Positions 1 to 9,411 of a stretch of 64,000 nucleotides of DNA are shown here, in pieces. The stretch lies in assembly GCA_048772705.1 (NCBI GenBank), contig JBLWGC010000186.1, positions 1 to 64,000 on the forward strand, read 5' to 3'. The notes beneath the pieces are model-generated. The model searched no databases, was not told the DNA's origin, and saw nothing but the letters and a program-made list of their open reading frames with translations. This DNA comes from Leidyana gryllorum EB-2025a. Taxonomy: Eukaryota; Apicomplexa. Positions within the stretch are counted from its first letter, which is position 1, and each line of letters opens with the position of its first letter. The position numbers were made by a program, and so were the translations under genes.

Positions 1-269
1 CACAGATGTAAGTTTCTGTTCGTGCTGGAAGATCGGTGTACACCGTCCCGTCAGGAGAACGTCTTGCGCGCTTTGCCGAACATTCGTTACGACGATCTTG
101 ACGTAGATCGTGGAGAGCGAGACATGTAACACAATGCTTCCAGTTGTCTCCAGACTACAATATTGCATCGGAAAGCTGAACGGCACGACCGCACGATGTT
201 GCACCGCAACTTTCTACAGTCAGCACACGAGTGTGTGCAGACAACTTCTTCGATCGTTGGTGCAGACGA

Positions 270-2251
270 ATGCTAAGCGACCACTTTTGGACCCAAATTC
301 TGGAGTTCCTACCCCCATGGGAGTTGACAAGAATGGCCGGACTGTCCAAACAGATACACAACATACTTCATTCGGAAACGTCTCTCTTGATTGCGCGGCA
401 GGTTAGTCTCTCAAGCTCACAGTGGGCCTGGGTGCAACGCGCCTCTTGGTTCGAAGCATGGCTTCGCCGATCGTGCCCCCACTTGGAAATGCTCCGTTGG
501 CATGGATATAAAGATCCTAAGCTGATGGTCACGGATCTATTGCAAAAGATTTGCGAATGGGGCATTCCAAAGCTCAAAGAGGCAGATATAGCCGCAACCT
601 TTCCAAGGGGGGGGTCGTGGCAGAGTTACACCTTCAGTTTCCCCAACTTGAAGTCTTTGGATATAACAAGCTGCGACTTGTCAGAAGGGTCGCTGCATAT
701 CGATGCTCCCATGTTGGAGTGTCTAGCTGTCCACCGGAACCAGCTTCCTTTCATTCAACACGATTTGGCGGTTTCGCTGCGTGTGATTCTGGGGGACGGC
801 CCCAATGAACGCATCGTAGCGGTGACGAAGCCCAGATTCAATTATTGGTGTCTCAGGAGTGAAGACATCCCCACTTCAGTGGTGGACGGGGGGTGGAGAA
901 CGTCTCGTTTCCTGGTGGAATATTTGCCGGAGGCGCGGAATTGGGCAATTGACCAACTGGAACTACACAACGAAAGGACACGCACGTGGCCGAAGTGCCC
1001 GAGGTGAGTGTACTGAAGGGCTTCACTTAAAATCAGCTCAGAGGGTCGCAGAAGCTCTCGGAATACCTCATCAGAGAGTGGACCGATCGAGAACGCCATA
1101 TGCACCAGCCGTGTCGTAGCATACTACGTCGGACACAATTTTGGACCTCTTTACGCGCTCAGAGAATTGTCAACGAGACTCGAGGAAATGGTACTGTTCT
1201 GTCGCGCGTTCATTCGAGCTTGGGATGGTTCCGGTTGGCCGAAACTCGGGATTTGGAGTTACTTCCTCTCAGGTGGAGGGCGCTGCCACTGACCGAACCT
1301 CCTGCTGTGTACCCTCCCACATACACTGGGCGGCAGAGTGATCGCACCGCCTATTTGAGTGCCACCGAAACCCAGTATCCATTCAATTTGTCCGAGGTGA
1401 CACGGCTTCTGTATGTCAACGAGTCTTCTCAGCCGACGTTGACGGAAGATTCAATTGAAGCTTTACCCTTCCCAAATCTAAAGCGCATCGAGCTGCCTCT
1501 ACAGGGGTGGGCGATCTATGCCGCGTTGTCTGAGAAGAATCGTCTTTGTTGCCCTCCCGATTGTGTTCGCGTGTTATGCCTTCATACCGAACGGGAGGAC
1601 TCGCCGGAAGAAATGCGACGATTGATTGAAGAGTGTCAAATCCAATACATCGGGGTCACCGGAATCCCTTTAAAGATCACGAAATTGGTGGATTGGTTTC
1701 TGGTCGGCCATTCTATTTGGCAGCGAAAAGGTATGCGTATCCGATTTGGTCTCCAAGCTGCGGCGCTTTTGCACTATCCGTGGCCTAAAGTCCAATTGGA
1801 ACTCGTCTCCGGGATGTATACTGATGCCACTCTCCAGGCCGTGCTGAGATTCGTCGGGCGTTCCCCTGAAGAAAGTGGTCCGTATCTGAGAGCTCAATCC
1901 GCTGACCACCCGGACGCGTGGGCACGCCTGCGAGAACAGATTGTTCACGCGGAGTCAAAGACTCACTTAACCACTTTCTCCTACAGCGTTCCACAGTCAA
2001 TCATTAGGCAGTGGTACTCTGAAATGTTGGAAGCGACACCACGGGAGGCTCAGATTGCTGTTGGCGGACTGTTCGACGAGATCGCAACGATTCTTGACCG
2101 CGATTGGTGGCTCGGTCGGATGCTGCTGAGTCAGCGGTTCAAAGAATTGGAGTATTTGGATGTGCCTGTGACGTTGCCGGCTGTCTGTCCCCTCAGTATA
2201 CATCGAGAAGTGTTCCCCCACGATGAGAAGGAAGAGTCCGGAACTCCATAG
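270..2251 (+). CDS. F-box-like protein, array copy 1
   Basis: Two exons, 270-1003 and 1042-2251, joined across a 38-nt GTGAGT...CAG intron; 647 residues. I chose the ATG at 270 because the same frame has a TGA at 177-179 and no earlier ATG. Residues about 5-40 (ILEFLPPWELTRMAG, then SKQIHNIL) have the Leu/Pro and aliphatic spacing of an F-box, which would bind Skp1 in an SCF ubiquitin ligase. The rest looks like degenerate leucine-rich segments (FPNLKSLDIT, APMLECLAVH, FPNLKRIELP), likely the substrate-recognition part. It is the first gene of a duplicated two-gene cassette. The F-box call rests on pattern; the partner and target are unknown. Confidence 0.72.
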
Positions 2252-2268
2252 AGAATATTTTCAGCCCA

Positions 2269-2421
2269 ATGATTCTCGGACAGAACTTTGCGGTGAACGC
2301 TTCGTGTTCTATTGATATCCCCCACACACAGTCGTGGTTCATTCAGATCCCGATAGGGCACGAAGGAGACACGCGCTGCGGTGTATCCATTGCAAATCTG
2401 CAAAACAGTGATTTAGACTAA
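2269..2421 (+). CDS. Short conserved ORF between the cassette genes (copy 1)
   Basis: An open frame from about 2251 to the TAA at 2419-2421 sits between the F-box stop and the next ATG at 2430. From ATG 2269 it encodes 50 residues. Copy 2 keeps the frame with only two base changes, one of them silent. It could be a small protein, an upstream ORF of the membrane gene, or a C-terminal exon reached from a weak GTATAC donor near 2199 with the acceptor AG at 2250-2251. The divergent paralog at 9412 ends where the F-box gene ends, which argues against the exon model. No family recognised. Confidence 0.3.
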   Translation: MILGQNFAVNASCSIDIPHTQSWFIQIPIGHEGDTRCGVSIANLQNSDLD

Positions 2422-2429
2422 TTGAACCA

Positions 2430-3105
2430 ATGAACTTCGGTGGATTGTGTACCTCAGTGGTGGGGACAGTGATCACTGTCTCCTTACTTGCACTGGTGTT
2501 CATCTGCTACGTTATTTGGCCGCCCAACTTGCCCCAAGCGAGGGGCGCATATCCGGGGGGAGTCATCATCTCGAAGTTGTACGAAATTCTGTTCCTACTT
2601 TTGAATCTGATATTGAGTCGCTTGTAAGGTGCATCGTGGGTCTCTTTGAATTATCATTCGCAGCGTATCCCTCTTGATCACATTGTGGGTCAATAAATCG
2701 AGACGGAGCGGGTGTCTGAAGCGCTTTGGCCCTCCGCTTGACGAGAAGCAGAGGATGGTGGAAGCGCTGCGCGAGGCGCTCCAACCTTTTCTGGAATCCG
2801 TGCATAGGGAGCGACTTCGTGGCGAGCTGATCGCTGAGTTTCGGACTATTCTTGAGATCTCGACTAATGGTCCAACTCCTCCGGGGGCGGCGAACCCTCA
2901 CACTGGTCGAGCAGAAGGGGCGCTCGCGGAACCTGTTCATGAGCTGGTAACTGCCGTTCGAGACATCCGCGACATCGTGGCTGAGCTGCGAAATCTGCCC
3001 GGAGCGATGGCTGAATTGAGAAGGGAGTTGGAGAGTTGCACTCGAAGAATGCGTGAGGCGGAGCCTGCGGGCCCGATGGTGGGGAGGACAGTCTCGGCGA
3101 CCTGA
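2430..3105 (+). CDS. Small two-helix membrane/coiled-coil protein, copy 1 (frameshifted tail)
   Basis: Exons 2430-2623 and 2664-3105 across a 40-nt GTAAGG...CAG intron; 211 residues as read. The N-terminus has a strong hydrophobic segment (TVITVSLLALVFICYVIWP), then a second (ILFLLLNLIL running into the exon-2 start). A long charged helical region with heptad-like Leu/Ala spacing follows (LREALQPFLE, LRGELIAEFR, MAELRRELES). Relative to copy 2 it lacks 2 nt at about 3099, so it stops after VSAT. The copy-2-like reading stays open in the shifted frame to a TAA near 3172, so the break is recent or tolerated. Not matched to a known family. Confidence 0.62.
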
Positions 3106-3927
3106 AGTGACGGCTTCACCTGCAACAGACGCCCCAGCGGTTCCAGAAAATGGCAATCAGGAGGAGAAACTGTAATTCACCGATAGTGATCATTGCGGCC
3201 GCGCTTGAGGCTGAATCTGACTCATGCGGAAGGATTTGGATGAGGGAAAGGTATGTCTTCAAGAGGAGGTACAGCTCCGCTGTGTTGGACAATTGGAGAT
3301 TCGCCCCGGGAGTACTGAATTAGATAGATTCGACTGGAACGACTGCAAAGGTAGTCGTGTACAATGAAGACACTCGGCACACTATATGATTAGGGGCAGC
3401 GAACACAATGGAATGTAAAGACGCACGTTGAGTACACAATAAGACTTCTACCTAATGCCGCCATCAGGAAAGTATAAAGCCCTCTTTGTTCTGGCGGGAC
3501 CCACTTATTGCGAATTAAGAATAATAAGTTCTCGGCGTCATGGGGTGGGCTGCCAAAGTGAGGGAGGGTCTTGAGTTGAGGCAATATGCGATATACCGCT
3601 CGTATATCCAAAGTCATATTGATTGACGAGCGCGCTGACCCAAGTCCCCTCTCCAGCACACAGCTGTAAGTTTCTGTTCGTGCTGGAAGATCGGTGTACA
3701 CCGTCCCGTCAAGAGAACGTCTTGCGCGCTTTGCCGAACATTCGTTACGACGAACTCGACGTAGATCGTTGAGAGCGAGACATGTAACACAATGCTTCCA
3801 GTTGTCTCCAGACTACAATATTACATAGGAAAGCTGAACGGCACGACCGCACGATGTTGCACGGCAACTTTCTACAGTCAGCACACGAGTGTGTGCAGAC
3901 AACTTCTTCGATCTTTGGTGCAGACGA
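3106..3927. other. Inter-cassette spacer including the unit junction
   Basis: About 820 bp with no convincing plus-strand gene. It holds the out-of-frame remnant of the membrane-gene tail (to about 3174) and the unit junction near 3666. On minus it carries the downstream part of an F-box-family fragment (about 3533-3660, reading RAVYRILPQLKTLPHFGSP). The equivalent copy-2 spacer is 6851-7356. Confidence 0.6.
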
Positions 3928-5909
3928 ATGCTAAGCGACCACTTTTGGACCCAAATTCTGGAGTTCCTACCCCCATGGGAGTTGACAAGAATGGCCGGAC
4001 TGTCCAAGCAGATACACAACATACTTCACTCGGAAACGTCTCTCTTGATTGCGCGGCAGGTTAGTCTCACAGCCACACAGTGGGCCTGGGTGCAACGCGC
4101 TTCTTGGTTTGAAGCATGGCTTCGCCGATCGTGCCCCCACTTGGAAATGCTCCGTTGGCATGGATATAAAAATACTAAGCTGATGGTCACGGATCTACTG
4201 CAAAAGATTTGCGAATGGGGCATTCCAAAGCTCGAAGAGGCAGATATAGCCGCAACCTTTCCAACGGGGGGGTCGTGGCAGAGTTTCACTTTCAGTTTCC
4301 CCAACTTGAAGTCTTTGGACATAACAAGGTGCAACTTGTCAGAAGGGTCGCTGCATATCGATGCTCCCATGTTGGAATGTCTAGCTGTCCACCGGAACCA
4401 GCTTCCTTTCATTCAACACGATTTGGCGGTTGCGCTGCGTGTGATTCTGGGGGACGGCCCCAATGAACGGATCGTAGCGGTGACGAAGCCCAGATTCAAT
4501 TATTGGTGTCTCAGGACTGAAGACATCCCAGTTTCAGTGGTGGACGAGGGGTGGAGAACGTCTCGTCTCCTGGTGGAATATTTGCCGGAGGCGCGAAATT
4601 GGACAATGGACCAACTGGAACTACACAACGAAAGGACACGCACGTGGCCGAAGTGCCCGAGGTGAGTGTACTGAAGGGCTTCACTTAGAATCAGCTCAGA
4701 GGGTCGCAGAAGCTCTCGGAATACCTCATCAGAGAGTGGACCGATCGAGAACACCATATGCATCAGCCGTGCCGTAGCATACTATGTCGAGGACAATCTT
4801 GGACCTCTTTACACGCTCAGAGAATTGTCAACGAGACTCGAGGAAATGGTACTGTTCTGTCGCGCGTTCGTTCGAGCTTGGGATGGTTCCGGTTGGCCGA
4901 AACTCGGGATTTGGAGTCACTTCCTCTCAGGTGGAGGGCGCTGCCACTGACCGAACCTCCTGCTGTGTACCCTCCCACATACACGGGGCGGCAGAGTGAT
5001 CGCACCGCCTATTTGAGTGCCACCGACACCCAGTATCCATTCAATTTGTCCGAGGTGACACGGCTTCTGTATGTCAACGAGTCTTCTCAGCCGACGTTGA
5101 TGGAAGACTCAATTGAAGCTTTACCCTTCCCAAATCTAAAGCGCATCGAGCTGCCTCTACAGGGGTGGGCGATCTATGCCGCGTTGTCTGAGAAGAATCG
5201 TCTTTGTTGCCGTCCCGATTGTGTTCGCGTGTTATGCCTTCATACCGAACGGGAGGACTCGCCGGAAGAAATGCGACGATTGATTGAAGAGTGTCAAATC
5301 CAATATATCGGGGTCACCGGAATCCCTTTGAAGATCACGAAATTGATGGATTGGTTTCTGGTCGGCCATTCTATTTGGCAGCGAAAAGGTATTCGTATCC
5401 GATTCGGTCTCCAAGCTGCGGCGCTTTTGCACTATCCGTGGCCTAAAGTCCAATTGGAACTCGTCTCCGGGATGTATACTGATGCCACTCTCCAGGCCGT
5501 GCTGAAATTCGTCGGTTGTTCCGCTGAAGAAAGTGGTCCGTATCTGAGAGCTCAAGCCGCTGACCACCCGGACGTGTGGGCACGCCTGCGAGAACAGATT
5601 GTTCACGCGGAGTCAAAGACTCACTCAATCACTGTCTCCTACAGCGTTCCACAGTCAATCATTAGTCAGTGGTACTCTGAAATGTTGGAAGCCACACCAC
5701 GGGAGGCTCAGATTGCTGTTGGCGGACTGTTCGACGAGATCGCAACGATTCTTACCCCCGATTGGTGGCTCGGTCGGATGCTGCTGAGTCAGCGGTTCAA
5801 AGAATTGGAGTATTTGGATGTGCCTGTGACGTTGCCGGCCGTCTGTCCCCTCAGTATACATCGAGAAGTGTTCCCCCACGATGAGAAGGAAGAGTCCGGA
5901 ACTCCATAG
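3928..5909 (+). CDS. F-box-like protein, array copy 2
   Basis: Exons 3928-4661 and 4700-5909, 647 residues, with the same intron and stop as copy 1. The F-box-like segment near residues 5-40 is unchanged. Differences from copy 1 are scattered single-residue changes (for example SSSQW to TATQW, PTSVVDGG to PVSVVDEG, LDRDWW to LTPDWW) with no stop or frameshift, so both copies look functional. The C-terminal block around WYSEMLEATPREAQ and PVTLPAVCP is also conserved in the minus-strand paralog at 9412-11289. That defines a family-specific C-terminal domain beyond the F-box. Function inferred only from the F-box. Confidence 0.72.
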
Positions 5910-5926
5910 AGAATATTTTCAGCCCA

Positions 5927-6079
5927 ATGATTCTCGGACAGAACTTTGCGGTGAACGCTTCGTGTTCTATTGATATCCCCCACACACAGTCGTGGTTCAT
6001 TCAGATCCCGATAGGGCACGAGGGAGACACGCGCTGCGCTGTATCCATTGCAAATCTGCAAAACAGTGATTTAGACTAA
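5927..6079 (+). CDS. Short conserved ORF between the cassette genes (copy 2)
   Basis: Exact positional counterpart of 2269-2421, again 50 codons from ATG to TAA, ending 8 nt before the ATG of the membrane gene. One substitution changes Gly to Ala and one is silent. Conservation between very recent copies carries little weight, so this remains a candidate small ORF. Confidence 0.28.
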   Translation: MILGQNFAVNASCSIDIPHTQSWFIQIPIGHEGDTRCAVSIANLQNSDLD

Positions 6080-6087
6080 TTGAACCA

Positions 6088-6850
6088 ATGAACTTCGGTG
6101 GATTGTGTACCTCAGTGGTGGGGACAGTGATCACTGTCTCCTTACTTGCACTGGTGTTCATCTGCTACGTTATTTGGCCGCCCAACTTGCCCCAAGCGAG
6201 GGGCGCATATCCGGGGGGAGTCATCATCTCGAAGTTGTACGAAATTCTGTTCCTACTTTTGAATCTGATATTGAGTCGCTTGTAAGGTGCATCGTGGGTC
6301 TCTTTGAATTATCATTCGCAGCGTATCCCTCTTGATCACATTCTGGGTCAATAAATCGAGACGGAGCGGGTGTCTGAAGCGCTGTGGCCCTCCGCTTGAC
6401 GAGAAGCAGAGGATGGTGGAAGCGCTGCGCGAGGCGCTCCAACCTTTTCTGGAAGCCGGGCATCGGGAGCGACTTCGTGGCGAGCTGATCGCTGAGTTTC
6501 GGACTATTCTTGAGATCTCGACTAATGGTCCAACTCCTCCGGGGGCGGCGAACCCTCACACTGATCGAGCAGAAGGGGCGCTCGCGGAACCTGTTCATGA
6601 GCTGGTAACTGCCGTTCGAGACATCCGCGACATCGTGGCTGAGCTGCGAAATCTGCCCGGAGCGATGGCTGAATTGAGAAGGGAGTTGGAGAGTTGCACT
6701 CGAAGAGTACGTGAGGAGGAGCCTGCGGGTTCGATGGCGGGGAGGACAGTCTCGGCGTCACCTGAAGTGACGGCTTCACCTGAAGTGACGGCTTCACCTG
6801 CAACAAACGCCCCACAGCGTCCAGAAAATGGCAATCGGGAGGGCTACTAG
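6088..6850 (+). CDS. Small two-helix membrane/coiled-coil protein, copy 2 (intact)
   Basis: Exons 6088-6281 and 6322-6850 across a 40-nt intron; 240 residues. The first exon, with both hydrophobic segments, is nucleotide-identical to copy 1. After the charged helical region the tail carries a tandem 18-nt repeat (6-residue PEVTAS unit, twice), then a Pro/Asn-rich end and TAG at 6848-6850. The intact frame here shows that the short copy 1 is the derived form. It always follows the F-box gene within about 180 bp. A membrane anchor or partner for the F-box protein is an inference from context only. Confidence 0.66.
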
Positions 6851-7190
6851 TAACGGAAATTCACCGATAATGATCATGGCGCCCGCGCTTGAGGCTGAAT
6901 CTGACTCACGCGGAAGGATTTGGATGAGGGAAAGGTAAGTCTTCAAGAGGAGGTACAGCTCCGCTGTGTTGGACAATTGGAGAATCGCCCCAGGAGTACT
7001 GAATTAGATAGATTCGCGTGGAACGACTGCAAAGATAGTCGTGTACAATGAAAACACAGGGTAGACTATATGATTATAGGGGCAGCGAATACAATGGAAT
7101 GTAAAGACGCACGTTGAGTACACAATTGAGACTTCTACCTAATGCCGCCATCAGAGAGTATAGAGCCCTCATAGTTCCGGCGGGACCCAC

Positions 7191-7465
7191 TTATTGCGAA
7201 TTATAAAATAGTAAGTTCTCGGCGTCATGGGGTGGGCTGCCAAAGTGAGGGAGGGTCTTGAGTTGAGGCAATATGCGATATACCGCTCGCATATCCCAAG
7301 TCATATTGGTTGACGAGCGCGCTGACCCAAGTCCCCTCTCCAGCACACAGCTGTCTTCCAGGATATATTGGCGAAGGACAACACCTCCACAAGGGTGAAA
7401 AAGGCGAGGATTTGGGAGGCGAAGATTCCATGAGGGAGGCGCCCTAATTGTCTCAGATCGACCAT
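7191..7465 (-). pseudogene. F-box-family 5' fragment at the array edge
   Basis: From an ATG at 7465 the minus strand reads a good F-box-like start (LPHGIFASQILAFFTLVEVL, then SFANISWKTAV). The next frame then continues with RAVYRILPQLKTLPHFGSP, resembling the segment that follows the F-box in the intact relatives. The two parts are in different frames with no clear junction and there is no downstream body, so I read it as a truncated gene. The array breakpoint (CAGCTGT) lies inside it. In unit 1 only the downstream half exists, so the duplication that built the array used a breakpoint within this fragment. Confidence 0.45.
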
Positions 7466-8880
7466 TCTTGACCCAATAAGACGTCGAACAGATATGTCTC
7501 CGTGAGAAGAAGACTCCCCACCCATTACCAGCGAAATTTGGAGTGCCGAAAGGGACCAACAAAAAGTCGACCCTTCACTCTCCCAATGCCGCTTCTCAGA
7601 AAGCTCAGCACTCACCTGCGTCTCTCGCCAGTTGAGACTCGTTTTGGGAGATCAACAACGCCTCTTCACCACACATCGGTCGGCGTCGAGTCGAGCCTCG
7701 TCCGCCCTCTCAGAAAGTCTCAGGTGGGAGAATCACACTGTGTGTGACCCTTCCGGGGGACTTACATTCACCAGAGTGCAGTGGTTGCTCCTCCCCCTGC
7801 GCATCGCTTCTTGAGCCAGACACTGCAACCCGCAGGTAAGTTGAGTTTTATTCGAAGTTTCATTGAAGATATCAGTCCCGTCTCGTCTCCCCCTCGACCG
7901 ACACCCACCCGCATTAAAAGTCGACGAACTGCGAGTCTGTTGAATTTCTTGATCCAGGTTGAGATCCTACTAAGCCTATCGTTGGTTCTGTTTTTGATCC
8001 ATCCAGTATTGAGCGCATTTCAGAATCGTTAGGAGTGTTGTTCATGTTTCTAGTTCAGTCCACTTAATAATAAAAAGAAATGTAAGCACACGTGTGTGTC
8101 TAATCTGTCTCTCCCCTCGATTGATCTAGGAATAATAACTATGTAAAAATATTGCTGATTTGCCTAACTGAGGCATGACCATTGGAATAAGGGGGTAGCT
8201 AGCCGCAAAAACAAAGTCAGATCTATTAGGCGCGGTCCGGGCTTGACTGCCCAATGATACAAAAAGCAGTCCCAACTGGTTCTCCCCCCCGCTGTCTGAA
8301 GTGTGCGGCTGACCCGCTCTGTTTCCAGCCTGGTGTGACCACACGGGTGTCTCTCGACTGTACACACCCTCCGGTGAGCACCGTCCAGAGTCTCCAGCCC
8401 AGCCCGAGGGACCTGTGGATCTGTTTCAGTGTGTCTGAGCATTGCCTCCCAACCGGGTCACAGTGGGAAGTTATCCCACCAGGCGACTGTTAGTCCAACA
8501 CCGATCAGCGATGGGCCGACATCGGTTCAGATCGCTGATTGGGTCGAGAGAGATTGTGCCCACCCGTTTGACCCAGCGGGTACGCCGTCTCCTAGAGCTC
8601 GGCAACTTCAAAAATGCGCTTTGGACCTCATTACCATCTCTACTGTCACTGAGTGATGCACGTTTTGCCTTCTGGAATTGAGAGGGCGGAATTTGGGACG
8701 GTCGAGGTGAACCCGGATTGTGCAGGTGAGAGCCACTCAGACTACAGTGGACGGATGCAATTAACACCCAACGACGCTCTGGAAGTCGCTTGAGGTGAGA
8801 AAGATCGACGGGAACAGATACCGGGAAGTCTGCGCAGTTTGATGTTACTCGTGGTCGTGTCACATTCTTTCGGAACATAG
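7466..8880. other. Gene-poor stretch beside the array
   Basis: About 1.4 kb with no gene I can support. There are scattered splice-like signals on plus: a GTAAGT donor at about 7834 and a TTGATCCAG acceptor at about 7957, followed by a short hydrophobic ORF ending near 8032 (EILLSLSLVLFLI). A Cys-containing plus ORF runs 8254-8493, and a Leu-rich plus ORF ends at 8681 (LLELGNFKNALWTSLPSL). These may be decayed exons of the neighbouring F-box family, but no continuous model could be built. Confidence 0.4.
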
Positions 8881-9205
8881 AATTGGCTGTATGTCAATGA
8901 GGCATCTCACGTCTCTACGGTAGGAGAAGTGTCAGCGAAAAACTTGGACTGGGCCTCACTATGTCGTCTGGTCGCGGATTCAATGTCACCCCCGGACACC
9001 ATTGTCGGACCCCCAAAATCATTGCTGGAAATGGTCGTCAGCCTTCCAGACATATCAAGTCGTCCGCCATCAGCGTGAGCTCGACAAGTTTGGCTTCTTC
9101 GAGACGGGATTGGTTCGGCCTATTCTTTACCTCAGTAGTGGAGGGGGTCTCGCAGGCAGTCACTCTCACTCTATTCTTGGATACTGGTGAGCATTCGCAA
9201 GGCAA
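8881..9205 (+). pseudogene. Decayed plus-strand F-box-family paralog
   Basis: After a CATAG acceptor-like site at 8880 the frame reads NWLYVNEASHVSTVGEVSA, then LDWASLCRL. This aligns with the LLYVNESSQPTLTEDSIEA region, then LKRIEL, of the array proteins. Further on, another frame reads RDWFGLFFTSVVEGVSQAVT, matching the YPWPKVQLELVSGMYTDATL region. The pieces are in different frames, no start or F-box precedes them, and no C-terminal block follows, so it appears to be a pseudogene remnant. Confidence 0.45.
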
Positions 9206-9352
9206 CTGTCGCAAGGCAACTGAAGACGCACGCAGCCTTCCTTGTGCTGGCCATTATGCCTGTGGGGCAGGCACCGCAAAGGTCACTAGCCGTTGTGACC
9301 ATTATGCCTGTGGGACACTGCAGTGGAACGGCAAAGGTCAATAGTCGTTGTG
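9190..9352. repeat. Short imperfect direct repeats
   Basis: GCAAGGCAACTG occurs twice in about 30 bp. A roughly 60-bp block containing CCATTATGCCTGTGGG and GCAAAGGTCA(C/A)TAG(C/T)CGTTGTGA is repeated with a few mismatches. There are no ends or ORF to suggest a mobile element. Confidence 0.6.
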
Positions 9353-9411
9353 ATCCAATCTAATGTCATCAATATGTTACGAGGATACTGGCTGCGAGTG
9401 TCAGCCAAACT

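Larger units (their letters stand above)
1..3666 (+). repeat. Tandem array unit 1 (~3.66 kb)
   Basis: This segment and the next are near-identical direct copies offset by 3658 bp. All gene landmarks (270/3928, 1042/4700, 2430/6088, 2664/6322) shift by exactly that amount. The unit carries an F-box-like gene, a short conserved ORF and a small membrane/coiled-coil gene, all on plus. The join to the next unit reads CACAGCTGT then AAGTTTCTG near 3658-3675. The window itself opens with CACAGATGT then AAGTTTCTG, the same join with one mismatch, so another unit probably precedes position 1. Confidence 0.95.
3667..7356 (+). repeat. Tandem array unit 2 (last unit)
   Basis: Second direct copy, about 20 nt longer through the small gene because of one extra 18-nt repeat and a 2-nt difference, with further small indels downstream. 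It ends at CAGCTGT near 7350-7356. There the sequence diverges into CTTCCAGG instead of starting another unit, so this is the right edge of the array. Protein-level differences between copies are scattered substitutions, while the 194-nt membrane exon (6088-6281) is identical. That suggests recent duplication or ongoing gene conversion. Confidence 0.93.

Noticed and set aside
9190-9352. Possible CRISPR-like or transposon repeats
   Set aside because: Only two imperfect copies with irregular spacing and no associated ORF; simple local duplication.
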